64,000 nucleotides of DNA from Paraglaciecola polaris LMG 21857 (GTDB lineage: Bacteria; Pseudomonadota; Gammaproteobacteria; Enterobacterales; Alteromonadaceae), in contig NZ_BAER01000115.1 in the NCBI RefSeq assembly GCF_000315055.1, positions 62,001 through 126,000 of the forward strand. The letters run 5' to 3'. The position numbers and the translations under genes were made by a program. Every line of letters starts with the position of its first letter. The first letter of the stretch is position 1. The notes below the pieces were generated by a model, which was given only the letters and a program-made list of their open reading frames with translations, made no database searches and was not told where the DNA came from. Shown here piece after piece: positions 1-9,421 of this stretch.

Positions 1-1751
1 GGGCGAGTGACTAATAAGGGCTAAGCGTATGTCAATGGGATCAACGTTAGCTTCGTGCGCCAGTTCATCCATCATGGACTCACAGAAAAAACCGTTTTGC
101 GATGCACCTACCGAGCGCCATGAACTCACTGGTATGCCAATAGGTACCCGATAACCGGTGACGCGGTAGTTTTCTATCATGTACGCTTGATCCCACGCAG
201 CTTGCACTATGGTGGTATCTGGCCCAGGAATCGAAAGACCCACGCGGCCCATTTGCGATTCCATCACTGAGGGCGAGGATATTTTGACGTCTAGTGCACT
301 GATATTGCTGCCACTAACTACTCCTTGAAAGCGTGCAATGGCAAACGGTCGGTAGTTGTCATGGGTCATGTCTTCTTCACGCGTCCAGGTGACTTTGACC
401 GGTGTACCTTCAAGCTGTATGGCCACCATGACTGCATATACGATAAAGTCCATTTCTGCTCTGCGCCCGAAACCGCCCCCTAAGTAGGTGGTGTGAACGC
501 GGATATTTTCTTCGGAAATACCAGACACCTTGGCCGCTTCGGCTAAGGCAAACGTTGGGCTTTGATTGCCTGCCCAAATATCTAACTGACCGTTTTTCAA
601 CAGTGCCGTGGAGTTCATGGGCTCCATGGTGGCATGAGCGAGCATAGGCGCTCGATATTCGCGGTTGATGGTGGCGTCGCCCGCCTGACCAATCACAAAA
701 TCCACATCGCCGTCATTGCGGTTTTGACTGTCTTGGTGGGACTCTTTAAATGCTGCAATGGCTGATTCAAACAAGCCTTCTGTGGTTTGTGCATAGGCGG
801 TTTTGGCCCAGTCGAATTCGATTACCTCAGCGGCTTTAAAGGCATACCAAGTGTTGCTGGCTACCACGGCAACGCCCACTTCCCCTAAGGGCAGAATATG
901 TTTTACGCCAGGCATTGCGGTGGCGTTTGCGGCATTAAATGAATTGAGTTTAGCGCCTAAATGCGGGTTCACTTTTATGGTGGCATACAGCATGTCAGGT
1001 TGGATCACGTCCATACCAAAGGTGGCGGTACCGGTACATTTTTCCACCATGTCTAATTTGGGGATGGAACGGCCGATTTGCTTCCATTCACTTCTGGGTT
1101 TTAAGCTTACGTCATCCGGCAAAGAGACACTTGCTGCCAGTGTCGCCAGCTCGGTATACGGAATTCGCTGACCATCTCTGGTGATAACGGCACCATTTTC
1201 GGTGCGTAGGGTATTTTTATCGACCTTAAGTTTGGCAGCGGCGGCTAGCAGCAATGCTTCTCGGGCGGTGGCACCCGCGATGCGCATTTTTTCAAAGGCA
1301 TCAATGGTAGAGGATGAACCGCCGGTAATTTGTGTGCCTAAAAATTTTGCAGGCACATGCATTAAGTCTCGCACGCCATTGGCCATGGCACTGTTGTCGT
1401 GGGGGGGAAAGGCGCGCCTTCTTCTAAAACCGCTGCATTATAATAGGCTTTTGATGCGGGTCCGTGTTCGACCGTCACGCTGTGCACATCGATATCAAGC
1501 TCTTCAGCGACCATTGCCGCTAATGACGTGCGTACTCCTTGACCCATTTCAGCTCTGGGGGCAATGATGGTGACGCCTGTGGCATTGATCAGTACATAGG
1601 GCGTTAAGGCTGCTTCGCCATCATGAAGGTCTCGTGTTAATGGATTAGGGTAGGGCTGCTTATATTTGTAATAACCAAATAACACACCACCGGTAATTGC
1701 CGCAGAGCCAATGACAAAGGCACGACGGGTTATCTTGCCTAATGTACTCAT
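1..1751 (-). pseudogene. Molybdopterin-binding subunit of an isoquinoline 1-oxidoreductase-type molybdenum hydroxylase, frameshifted and partial
   Basis: This is the large subunit of a xanthine dehydrogenase-family enzyme, which hydroxylates N-heterocycles or aldehydes at a molybdenum centre. The N-terminus has a twin-arginine signal (ITRRAF, residues 7-12, then a hydrophobic stretch), so a folded complex would be exported to the periplasm. Family motifs visible further on include EMGQGVRTSLA, an LTRDL stretch and WRSVGASQNGFF near the window edge. The frame breaks in a run of seven C on the coding strand (plus positions 1401-1407). Upstream the reading continues only to a stop at 1362, while one additional C would join it to a frame that stays open to base 1. 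The start overlaps the stop of the small subunit in an ATGA. The C-terminus lies outside the window. It is either a real pseudogene or a homopolymer sequencing error. Confidence 0.82.
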
Positions 1752-2212
1752 AGATTGCTCTCCCGTATTTTAGCCGCTGCAGTTTTAACGGCTGCGCGAA
1801 TACGAGGGTAGGTGCCACAACGACATAGATTAGCCGATAGCGCTCGGTCAATCGCCTCATCGTCTGGGTTTGGGTTGACCTGCAACAGGGCTGCTGCTGA
1901 CATGATTTGCCCAGGTTGGCAATAACCACACTGGGCCACTTGGTGTTCAACCCATGCCGCTTGCACCACGTGCATAGCATAGGGTGTACCGAGCCCCTCG
2001 ATTGTCGTCACTTGACCCGACACCTGACCCACAGGAATGGAGCACGAGCGAGCGGGCATACCATTAATATGCACAGTGCAGGCTCCGCACATGGCAATAC
2101 CACAGCCAAATTTAGGTCCTGTGATTGCTAACTCATCACGCAACACCCACAACAGAGGCATTGTCTCTTCAACATCTACTTCGTGCTGTTTACCGTTTAC
2201 ATTTAACTGCAT
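1748..2212 (-). CDS. (2Fe-2S)-binding small subunit of an isoquinoline 1-oxidoreductase-type enzyme
   Basis: The 154-aa protein is the iron-sulfur subunit that passes electrons from the molybdenum site. A plant-type [2Fe-2S] cluster is ligated by C37, C42, C45 and C57, and a second cluster by C95, C98, C130 and C132 (CGYC and NLCRC motifs). The length is normal for the IorA class. It has no signal peptide of its own, so it would be exported together with the Tat-tagged large subunit. It overlaps the large-subunit gene by four bases, which indicates translational coupling. The physiological substrate cannot be told from sequence; IorAB-type enzymes act on N-heterocycles or aldehydes. No FAD subunit is seen, as is usual for this class. 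If the downstream frameshift is real, this subunit has no functional partner here. Confidence 0.88.
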   Translation of the reverse strand: MQLNVNGKQHEVDVEETMPLLWVLRDELAITGPKFGCGIAMCGACTVHINGMPARSCSIPVGQVSGQVTTIEGLGTPYAMHVVQAAWVEHQVAQCGYCQPGQIMSAAALLQVNPNPDDEAIDRALSANLCRCGTYPRIRAAVKTAAAKIRESNL

Positions 2213-2499
2213 GTTATTACCTTATTCGCTGGCCCATCGACTATCTGCGCACTAGGTTAAATTAAGTTGTTGCAAAATTGTAATCATATCTTGTGTTAAC
2301 TATGTATTCATTGCCATTACGTCTTGTTAATACGCCTATCAATGTTTGGCAAAAGGCCCTAATCCAGCGCAAACGTTAATATGTGTTAAGTAATCAAAGG
2401 TTATGTAAAGGCAGTCAATTACACCCCAATAGTCAGTTTATATTCAGTTTCGCAGCCTATTATCCATCTTGAAATTCGTAAGCCGAAACAGGAATTATT

Positions 2500-3138
2500 A
2501 TGAAACTAACCGTCCTATTACCCGTTGTGATGACCTTGGCTGTATTACCTAATATCAGTGCCGCGCAAAGTCGAGAGGCTCATCAACACAGAAATGAAAC
2601 GCACGGGCCTGTGGTGGTACACAAGCGCGTGGTATATAAAACCGGTGCTGTGGTACGTAAAGCACCTACCAATAGTATCGCCCTGCGTTTTGGTGGTGTA
2701 TCGTTTATGTTCAATAACGGCCTGTACTATCGCCATATGAACAACGGTTATAAAGTGGTGCGCCCACCTGTGGGTTTAAAGGTGCGCCATTTGCCAAATG
2801 GGTACGAACGTATTGTCATTCAAAGTCGGCCTTATTATTTCGCCCAAGGTATTTACTATGTGTTCGATAATGGTGATTACCGAGTGATAGACGAGCCAAG
2901 CACACAGGTTATTTATCGTGACAGTTCACCTGTGGTGGTGTCCCAGTCGATAGAAACCCAGAATGGAAACGCCAGCCAGGGTTTTGGCTACGTGTTAGGC
3001 AACACCTATGATGAATTACCTAGTGGGGTACAGTTAGTGTCAGTCAATAAACAACAGTACTTTCAATACAGGGATATTTACTTCATACCCCAATCATCAG
3101 CTGGAGAGGTGCGCTATTTGGCGGTGAAATTAAATTGA
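2500..3138 (+). CDS. Exported DUF6515-type protein
   Basis: The 212-aa protein begins with a clear Sec signal peptide (about residues 1-22, ending SAAQS). The mature part has two repeat-like blocks rich in Tyr, Gly and Val: one around residues 65-130 with a GLYYRH...GYKVVRPP pattern and PYYFAQGIYYVF, and one around 160-205 with QQYFQYRDIYFIP. The PP-G-x-V-R-x-LP-x-GY signature followed by YY..GIYY is typical of DUF6515 proteins, which are periplasmic or envelope proteins of unknown function. A plausible Shine-Dalgarno (AGGAA) lies upstream of the ATG. It stands alone between the divergent iorA-like gene and the helicase gene. No enzymatic motif is visible. Confidence 0.72.
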   Translation: MKLTVLLPVVMTLAVLPNISAAQSREAHQHRNETHGPVVVHKRVVYKTGAVVRKAPTNSIALRFGGVSFMFNNGLYYRHMNNGYKVVRPPVGLKVRHLPNGYERIVIQSRPYYFAQGIYYVFDNGDYRVIDEPSTQVIYRDSSPVVVSQSIETQNGNASQGFGYVLGNTYDELPSGVQLVSVNKQQYFQYRDIYFIPQSSAGEVRYLAVKLN

Positions 3139-3402
3139 GTTATCGGTATACAAGTGTCTGCTTAATCTTTGCTTAAGTAGTGCTTAATTGCGCAGCACTT
3201 GAATGCTAACGAAAACGGCTGGTCAGTGCAGATTTAGCGTATTTTGAAGGTATATAATAGTAGGTTATTTTACGCTAACTCAGATAAGAACGAGAAATAT
3301 GCGTAATTTTTATTCGATATTGATGACAGTGTTTGTTTAGCTAAAGTGTTTTTGTTAATTTCACGCCATTGAACACTAATAGTCACTAAGAATTACATCC
3401 TT

Positions 3403-6400
3403 ATGAAGCTTGCTGCTTTGATCCAGCCACAATCTCATCATCAAATAGACGCCTTGTACCGAGCGCTTTTACGGCTTGATGAAGCCGAACAAGTGACACT
3501 ATTCATTTTAGCTGTGATCCATAAACCGATTGGCGCAACAAAATTAGCCCAAGTAATAGATATACTCGTTGGTCGAGGGTTATTAGCATTCCCTAAACAG
3601 CACTATTTATTCACTACGCAGCAAAAGGAAAGACTGACCTCACAATCGCTGCTAGTCAGCAACCGTGAAGGCTTGAAACTCAATCCATTATTAGCCAATC
3701 GTTTGGTCACGGAAATAGAACAACCACCCATATTTACTGAGCATGTTCCTGGTCAGAGGTTACTTGAGATCATCATGGCCGCCGAACAGGTGGTGCCGGT
3801 CATCAACAGTTACAGTTGGCAGAACAAAGAAGCCGATAGAGCCCGAGTGATACGAGACCTGTATTATTTGAATCAAATTGACCAGCTCGAAGATGCGTTA
3901 GCATGCCATAAAAATCCACAAATAATTGACCATGGTAAAAATAAGATACTGCTTGAAATTTTGTTCTTACCTTTTGATTTAGAAGCGTTTCTACAATTAT
4001 CGAGTGCGCTGCAATACCAAGCGTTTGCCACCCTTTTTAGAACGTTTCAAATAGAAGGGAAAGGTTGTGCTTACCCTATTCAATTATTAGAACAAGTGTG
4101 CGCTGCTAGGAGGGATAAAACCGACCCAGCATACAATCTTGAGTGCCATCATCTATTGGCAGAGCAATATTTGTATCAACTGCGTTTTGCTGATTTTTTG
4201 CGTGTACATGATACCGAAGACGCTAGCAGTTACGGCTTGCAGTTGCGTGCTACACATTGTTTTTTAATTGGCCATAACGAGCAAGCAATTGGTTATTATG
4301 AGCAAGCAATGATGGCTAAAAACAAACTGACTAAACGCAAAAAACAATATTTAAATGAACTGCTGGGCTACTTCTATAAATTGGCATTAGTGGTACAGGC
4401 TAATCAAGATGATGTGAGTTACTTTACCCAGGCGGTGCAACAAGTCGAATTTGAAGAAAGTGATCGTAAAGTTAATAGTGATTTTTATTATGTGGCGCAA
4501 GGCATCGTTAAGCCCATTATGTGCCTATCCACGGGCGAAAAGTACAATATCAACATTGAATACAATAGTGTTGATGAGGAATTAGACTTTTTCGCCCATC
4601 AGCTGTGTTATTTTAATTATCTCTTGGCGCAGATTTGGTGTAATCAAAGTAACGACCCTGTGCTGGCAAAATTAGCGTCAAAACACCAAGCTAATTTTAT
4701 GCAACTTGATTACCCCTTATTTGCGCAATTATGTGAACAAATGACGGCGAGTTTCCGCGATAAACCGCCCGCTGCAAAGCCACCAAGCGAACTAGAGGCA
4801 GCATATACTGCTAATTTGATTGATATTACCCGCCTTATTGTCACAAAAACACAGTGGGACTTGGCCCTTGATAAATTAATTGCCCTTAATCCAAATACCG
4901 AAAAAAATGCGACTTCGGCTAAAAAAGTCACGGTTAAACCTGTTCGCCTAATCTGGGAGTTTGAGCACACTTATAGCCACAGTTTAACGGCCCGTGAGCA
5001 AAAGCTGAATAAATCAGGATGGAGTAAAGGGCGGGTGGTATCACTAAAACGCCTAAAAGAAGAGACCAATACATTCGACTATCTGACCGACAGCGACAAA
5101 AAAGTGTGCCTTGCCATTGATGCCTATCAGAATTGGGGATATTACTCAAAAGTTGATTATACCCTGCAAGGACTATCAGCACTGCAAGCGGCAGTAGGAA
5201 TAGACAACCTATACAAGGCCGACGACTTAAACCAACAGCTTGAAATCACCCAGCGAGAGCCCGAATTGTTGGTAAGCCAGATAGGCGAGCAACTCTGTTT
5301 AAGTATTGCCGACCTGCCCGATGATATTGGTGAGTATGATGGTCAGCCTGGGTACGATTTAAAGGCTATTTCTGATACCCAATATCAACTCACTGTGTTT
5401 TCCCTTGAGCATATAAAAGTGGCCGAGATAATTGGTGAGGCTGGCTTGTTAATCCCCATCTCGGCCAAGCAAAAAGCCCTTGAGGGTATTTCCGCTATAG
5501 CGCCGTTTTTGAATATTCAATCTGATATTACTGAGCTTGATACTGGGTTAGAAAGCCATGAATGCGACATCAATTTGGTGGTCAATATTCAACCGAATCA
5601 AAGCGGCCTCAACTTTACCTGCGTGGTGATGCCTTTTGGTGAGCATGGCCCTGCATTGAAACCTGGTGTGGGGAATGCCAGTTTAACCACAGACTTAAAC
5701 GGCAAGCGCATGGCAACCCAGCGCGACTTACTGCGCGAAGAAACCTTATTAGATCAGCTCGACCAAGCTTGCCCCGCGTTCTTGAGTATGGCTGATAATG
5801 TCTTAGTGCTAGACGATTTACAAACGGCGCTGACAGCCCTCGAGCAGCTAGAAATAGCCCTTAATCAAGCAGCATTTGACTTAGTACTACGCTGGCCGAA
5901 AGGCAAAAAAGTGACCTTATCGAAAACGTTAGACAGTGCGCATCTGCAACTGGCGTTTAGCCAAAAAAATGAATGGTTTGATATAACTGGCGACTTGCAA
6001 ATTGATAACGAACAAGTCATTGAATTAAGGAAACTGCTTGAACTGGTGAAAACCAGCAATGGTCGCTTTATTGAGCTTGGCGGGGAGCAAATTCTCGCGT
6101 TGTCTGACGATTTGCGCCATAAACTAGAGTTAATCAACCAAGTCACCGATGACGGTAAATTTCACCCACTCGCCAGTTTGCAAATGGAAGAAGCCACAAC
6201 GGGTATGCGCATGAAAACGATCCATGCGTGGGAACAACAAACCGAAAAAATGCACCAAGCAAATACGATCAAACCGCAAATTCCTTCGACCTTTCAAGCG
6301 CAATTACGTGATTATCAATTAGTCGGGTTTGACTGGGCCTCGCGCCTTGCCCATTGGGGGGCCGGTGCTTGCCTAGCAGATGACATGGGCCTAGGTAAAA

Positions 6401-7710
6401 CATTACAAGCCCTGGCCATTTTACTGTCCCGCGCAAGCCATGGGCCAAGCTTAGTTATCGCCCCCACATCGGTATGTTTTAACTGGCAACAAGAGGCACT
6501 AAAGTTTGCCCCGACATTGAATATTAAGTTATTTGCAGACTCTACCAACACACTGCAGCGTGAAGTCTTACTTAATGAGTTAGGCCCATTTGACTGCGTG
6601 ATCATTAGCTACGGACTCTTGCAAAGGGAAAGTGAGTTACTCAAAGGCGTTCATTGGCACAGCATAGTGGCCGACGAAGCCCAAGCATTGAAAAACCCAT
6701 TGGCCAAACGGACAAAAGCCGCTTATGCATTAAAAAGCGACTTTAAAATGATCACCACAGGCACGCCCATTGAAAACAACTTAACTGAATTGTGGAGCCT
6801 ATTTCGGTTTATCAATCCTGGGTTGCTTGGCAATATAAAACGCTTTGGGGAGCGGTTCTCACTGCCCATCGAAAATGCCAATGAAGACCCATTGGCTGCG
6901 CGCAAAGCCAGCCAAGCCCTTAAAACCGTAATACAGCCCTTTATTTTACGGCGTATGAAAAACCAAGTGTTAACTGAATTGCCATCCCGTACTGAGATTA
7001 ATATTCGCGTTGAAATGAGCGCTCAAGAGCGTGACTTCTATGAAGCGTTGAGACTGAACGCCATAGACAATATTAGTCAAGGCGACCAGCAAGCCAATGC
7101 CGGTGAGCAGCGCATTAAAATGCTCGCCGAGTTAGTTAAATTGCGCCAAGCCTGCTGCAATCCTAAATTAGTCATGGCAGAAACCACCATACCGAGCGCC
7201 AAGTTAGCCGCTCTTGATGAATTATTAGAAGAGCTGAAACTCAACAATCACAAAGCGCTTATCTTTAGTCAGTTTGTTGGGCACTTACACTTGATTAAAC
7301 AGCACATTGAAGCCAAGGGTTTTCGTTATCAATACTTAGATGGTTCAACACCCCAAAAGCAGAGACAGCAAAGCGTTAACGCCTTTCAACGTGGGGAAGG
7401 GGATATATTTTTAATTAGCTTAAAAGCGGGTGGTTCGGGTTTAAATTTAACTGCCGCAGATTATGTTATACACATGGACCCTTGGTGGAACCCAGCGGTA
7501 GAAGAACAAGCATCGGATCGCGCTCATCGAATAGGTCAATTACGCCCAGTGACCATCTACCGGTTGATTACCCAAAACACCATAGAGGAAAAAATTGTTG
7601 CCTTACATCAGCATAAACGTGACTTAGCGGACAGGCTATTAGAAGGCAACGAAGCGGCGACTAAGCTCTCAGTAGACGATATGCTGAATCTGCTGAAAGA
7701 GACTTTTTGA
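3403..7710 (+). CDS. SNF2-family DEAD/DEAH-box helicase with a long N-terminal region
   Basis: The 1435-aa protein has a C-terminal Swi2/Snf2 ATPase (about residues 965-1430). Visible motifs are the Walker A region DDMGLGKT (about 993-1000), the Walker B-like ADEAQ (about 1088), TGTPIENN followed by ELWSLF, GGSGLNLT, and the motif VI-type DRAHRIGQ. These proteins translocate on double-stranded DNA and displace bound proteins. The first roughly 950 residues contain no motif I recognise with confidence; no Cys-rich SWIM zinc finger is visible. Near residues 500-650 a WEFEHTYSH segment precedes a region resembling the variable arm of bacterial SNF2 proteins. It is monocistronic, with no methylase, nuclease or restriction partner nearby, so a defence role is not supported by context. 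Repair or nucleoprotein remodelling is the neutral inference. Confidence 0.9.
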   Translation: MKLAALIQPQSHHQIDALYRALLRLDEAEQVTLFILAVIHKPIGATKLAQVIDILVGRGLLAFPKQHYLFTTQQKERLTSQSLLVSNREGLKLNPLLANRLVTEIEQPPIFTEHVPGQRLLEIIMAAEQVVPVINSYSWQNKEADRARVIRDLYYLNQIDQLEDALACHKNPQIIDHGKNKILLEILFLPFDLEAFLQLSSALQYQAFATLFRTFQIEGKGCAYPIQLLEQVCAARRDKTDPAYNLECHHLLAEQYLYQLRFADFLRVHDTEDASSYGLQLRATHCFLIGHNEQAIGYYEQAMMAKNKLTKRKKQYLNELLGYFYKLALVVQANQDDVSYFTQAVQQVEFEESDRKVNSDFYYVAQGIVKPIMCLSTGEKYNINIEYNSVDEELDFFAHQLCYFNYLLAQIWCNQSNDPVLAKLASKHQANFMQLDYPLFAQLCEQMTASFRDKPPAAKPPSELEAAYTANLIDITRLIVTKTQWDLALDKLIALNPNTEKNATSAKKVTVKPVRLIWEFEHTYSHSLTAREQKLNKSGWSKGRVVSLKRLKEETNTFDYLTDSDKKVCLAIDAYQNWGYYSKVDYTLQGLSALQAAVGIDNLYKADDLNQQLEITQREPELLVSQIGEQLCLSIADLPDDIGEYDGQPGYDLKAISDTQYQLTVFSLEHIKVAEIIGEAGLLIPISAKQKALEGISAIAPFLNIQSDITELDTGLESHECDINLVVNIQPNQSGLNFTCVVMPFGEHGPALKPGVGNASLTTDLNGKRMATQRDLLREETLLDQLDQACPAFLSMADNVLVLDDLQTALTALEQLEIALNQAAFDLVLRWPKGKKVTLSKTLDSAHLQLAFSQKNEWFDITGDLQIDNEQVIELRKLLELVKTSNGRFIELGGEQILALSDDLRHKLELINQVTDDGKFHPLASLQMEEATTGMRMKTIHAWEQQTEKMHQANTIKPQIPSTFQAQLRDYQLVGFDWASRLAHWGAGACLADDMGLGKTLQALAILLSRASHGPSLVIAPTSVCFNWQQEALKFAPTLNIKLFADSTNTLQREVLLNELGPFDCVIISYGLLQRESELLKGVHWHSIVADEAQALKNPLAKRTKAAYALKSDFKMITTGTPIENNLTELWSLFRFINPGLLGNIKRFGERFSLPIENANEDPLAARKASQALKTVIQPFILRRMKNQVLTELPSRTEINIRVEMSAQERDFYEALRLNAIDNISQGDQQANAGEQRIKMLAELVKLRQACCNPKLVMAETTIPSAKLAALDELLEELKLNNHKALIFSQFVGHLHLIKQHIEAKGFRYQYLDGSTPQKQRQQSVNAFQRGEGDIFLISLKAGGSGLNLTAADYVIHMDPWWNPAVEEQASDRAHRIGQLRPVTIYRLITQNTIEEKIVALHQHKRDLADRLLEGNEAATKLSVDDMLNLLKETF

Positions 7711-7934
7711 GCATGGCGAGTTAAGTAACACATCAGCCATCAAATCAAGCAGTGAATTATTTGCTAGATGGGTTTTGAATAAGCGCAAGACCCGGTTGGC
7801 TGCCAGCCTGAATTCACTCTGGCATGTCCCTTAAAGCGTATGTTCAAGCTGCCATTTGCGATCGTTACTAACCATGATTAGCACCAAGTACATGCACTCC
7901 GCCTAATGTAGGTAATATATGCCACACGTCTTAA

Positions 7935-8156
7935 TTAGGGTGTTGCGGGCGTACCTTCAAGTAATTTTACAATATCCGTATTGCCGCTCTGTTTGGCCAA
8001 ATCAATAAGATGGCTTTTTTCTAATTCATCGAACACTTCATTGCTTAAAAGCGCTTTTAGTCGTTGTTCATCTCCATTGCCAATGGCTGTTTTTATGGCT
8101 TCAATAGGCAACTTGGGACGTTGCTTTAGGTTACTTTGATCATTGTAGTCAGTCAT
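7935..8156 (-). CDS. Small conserved-looking hypothetical protein, 73 aa
   Basis: A very good ribosome binding site (AAGGAG, seven bases before the ATG on the minus strand) supports expression. The protein is charged and helical: an N-terminal polar part (residues 1-15), then two short helical pairs (about 16-45 and 46-68). The second has an ankyrin-like look (LIDLAKQSGNTDIVKLL), which suggests one degenerate ankyrin-type repeat. There is no signal peptide or membrane segment. It lies alone between the helicase gene and the bet operon. I do not recognise a named family and assign no function. Confidence 0.6.
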   Translation of the reverse strand: MTDYNDQSNLKQRPKLPIEAIKTAIGNGDEQRLKALLSNEVFDELEKSHLIDLAKQSGNTDIVKLLEGTPATP

Positions 8157-8805
8157 ATAAGCTCCTTAATACGGTTTGTCTAGATAGTGTGTTTTGATAG
8201 CTTATCTCATTCGCTTGATTAGCGAGTTGGTATAAATTGATATTTGGGTGCACAGTGTATTATTCAACCCAGCATCTAAAGTGATTACAGGTTGTAATCG
8301 GCGCGGTTAAATAATAATAGGCTAACGTCAACGCTATCAACAGAGAGTCTCGACCACTGGTATTGAAGTGATTTCATCAACCTGACGCTTTCGACAGTCG
8401 ACCTTTCCTTAATCATCCGCTTAGCCAACAACCTCTCAAGCATTGACGTCTCTAGTAGCAGTTTAGTGTCCGTTTAGGTCATACATTATTGGTCTATTTC
8501 GCACCGTTATTTGCAGTGTTAAATGTGGCATTCATCACAGACTGAATCGTTAGTGCTCTACTAAATATTACAGTTTTATGACTAAGGGGTTAACACAGCT
8601 CTTTGATCCTATTTTGCCCAAGAACAGCGTTTTAACTCGGTTTTAACGGTTTTTACCAAAAAAAACTGATTATTTTTAATCTTTTCCTTTGCTCTTTATT
8701 CACGTGGCATTGCAGCGGGTTAGGTTCAGTTCTACGCATTTATCTAGCCTATTTACAGATTGTCAACGTTGAATTATCAATCCTATTACCTTAACCTTTA
8801 TTTTT
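8157..8805. other. Long non-coding spacer upstream of the bet operon
   Basis: About 650 bases without a convincing gene. It contains an inverted repeat GATTACA-ggt-TGTAATC (8283-8299), a long A/T-rich stretch around 8640-8700, and a second AACGTT-centred palindrome (TCAACGTTGA, 8762-8771) upstream of the BetI-type operator. It probably holds the bet promoter and the promoter of the leftward 73-aa gene, but I cannot place a confident -35/-10 pair. Confidence 0.4.
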
Positions 8806-8819
8806 ATTGAACGTTCAAT
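8806..8819. promoter_or_regulatory. BetI-type operator
   Basis: The perfect 14-base palindrome ATTGAACGTTCAAT lies 11 bases before the ATG of betI. It has the TTGAACG/CGTTCAA half-sites expected of the choline-responsive repressor BetI, and its position between promoter and start fits autoregulation of betIBA. The half-site match comes from general knowledge of TetR-type BetI operators. The palindrome and its position are read directly. Confidence 0.75.
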
Positions 8820-8830
8820 TAACAAAAAAT

Positions 8831-9421
8831 ATGCCTAAAATTGGAATGCAACCTGTTCGACGTCAGCAACTAATAGACGCGACTATTGAGTCAGTTGGTG
8901 AGCTTGGATTACAGGCGACCACCATCAATAGTATCAGTAAAAAAGCGGGTTTATCGTCTGGCATTATTAGCCATTATTTTGGTGGTAAGCAGGGCTTAAT
9001 AGAAGCCACTGTGCGTTATTTGTTATCGAATTTGCAGCAAGTGTTAATTGAAGGGCTGACCCCAACGACTACACCAGAACAACGATTAATGCTGATCATA
9101 GAAGCGAATTTTTCTCGGATACAGCAACAAAGCGATACGACTAAGACTTGGCTAAGCTTTTGGTCGCAATCAATGCATGATGTTGAATTGCATCGCTTAC
9201 AGAACGTAAATAGCAGACGACTTTTTAGTAACTTAGCCAGTTCATTTAAACAATTAATGAATGACGACGATGCCAAACTCGCAGCCGAATTGTGCGCTGG
9301 GATGATCGATGGTTTGTGGTTGAGGGCAGTACTAAGTAAGTCCGATCAAAATGAATTTGAACACTGTGAACTCCTAGCAAAACGCTATGTAAAATCACTT
9401 ATCACGCAGTATGGAGCGTAA
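8831..9421 (+). CDS. betI: Choline-responsive TetR-family repressor BetI
   Basis: The 196-aa regulator represses the glycine betaine synthesis genes and is released by choline. The N-terminus starts [14 protein letters not shown] as in known BetI proteins, followed by a TetR helix-turn-helix (about residues 20-60) containing the diagnostic [19 protein letters not shown] segment. I chose ATG 8831 although the frame can be extended to a TTG at 8807, because that extension lies inside the operator palindrome and adds residues absent from BetI proteins. The ribosome binding site is poor. The 3' end overlaps betB by 11 bases, so the two are translationally coupled. Confidence 0.95.
   Translation: MPKIGMQPVRRQQLIDATIESVGELGLQATTINSISKKAGLSSGIISHYFGGKQGLIEATVRYLLSNLQQVLIEGLTPTTTPEQRLMLIIEANFSRIQQQSDTTKTWLSFWSQSMHDVELHRLQNVNSRRLFSNLASSFKQLMNDDDAKLAAELCAGMIDGLWLRAVLSKSDQNEFEHCELLAKRYVKSLITQYGA

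Noticed and set aside
1181-1567. Plus-strand frames opposite the molybdenum-hydroxylase genes
   Set aside because: They are shadows of the minus-strand coding sequence, whose motifs are clear.
3403-7710. SNF2 helicase as part of a phage-defence system
   Set aside because: No methylase, nuclease, phospholipase or other defence partner is adjacent and the neighbours are housekeeping-type genes.
8807-8830. TTG start for betI
   Set aside because: It lies inside the operator palindrome and adds residues not found in BetI proteins.
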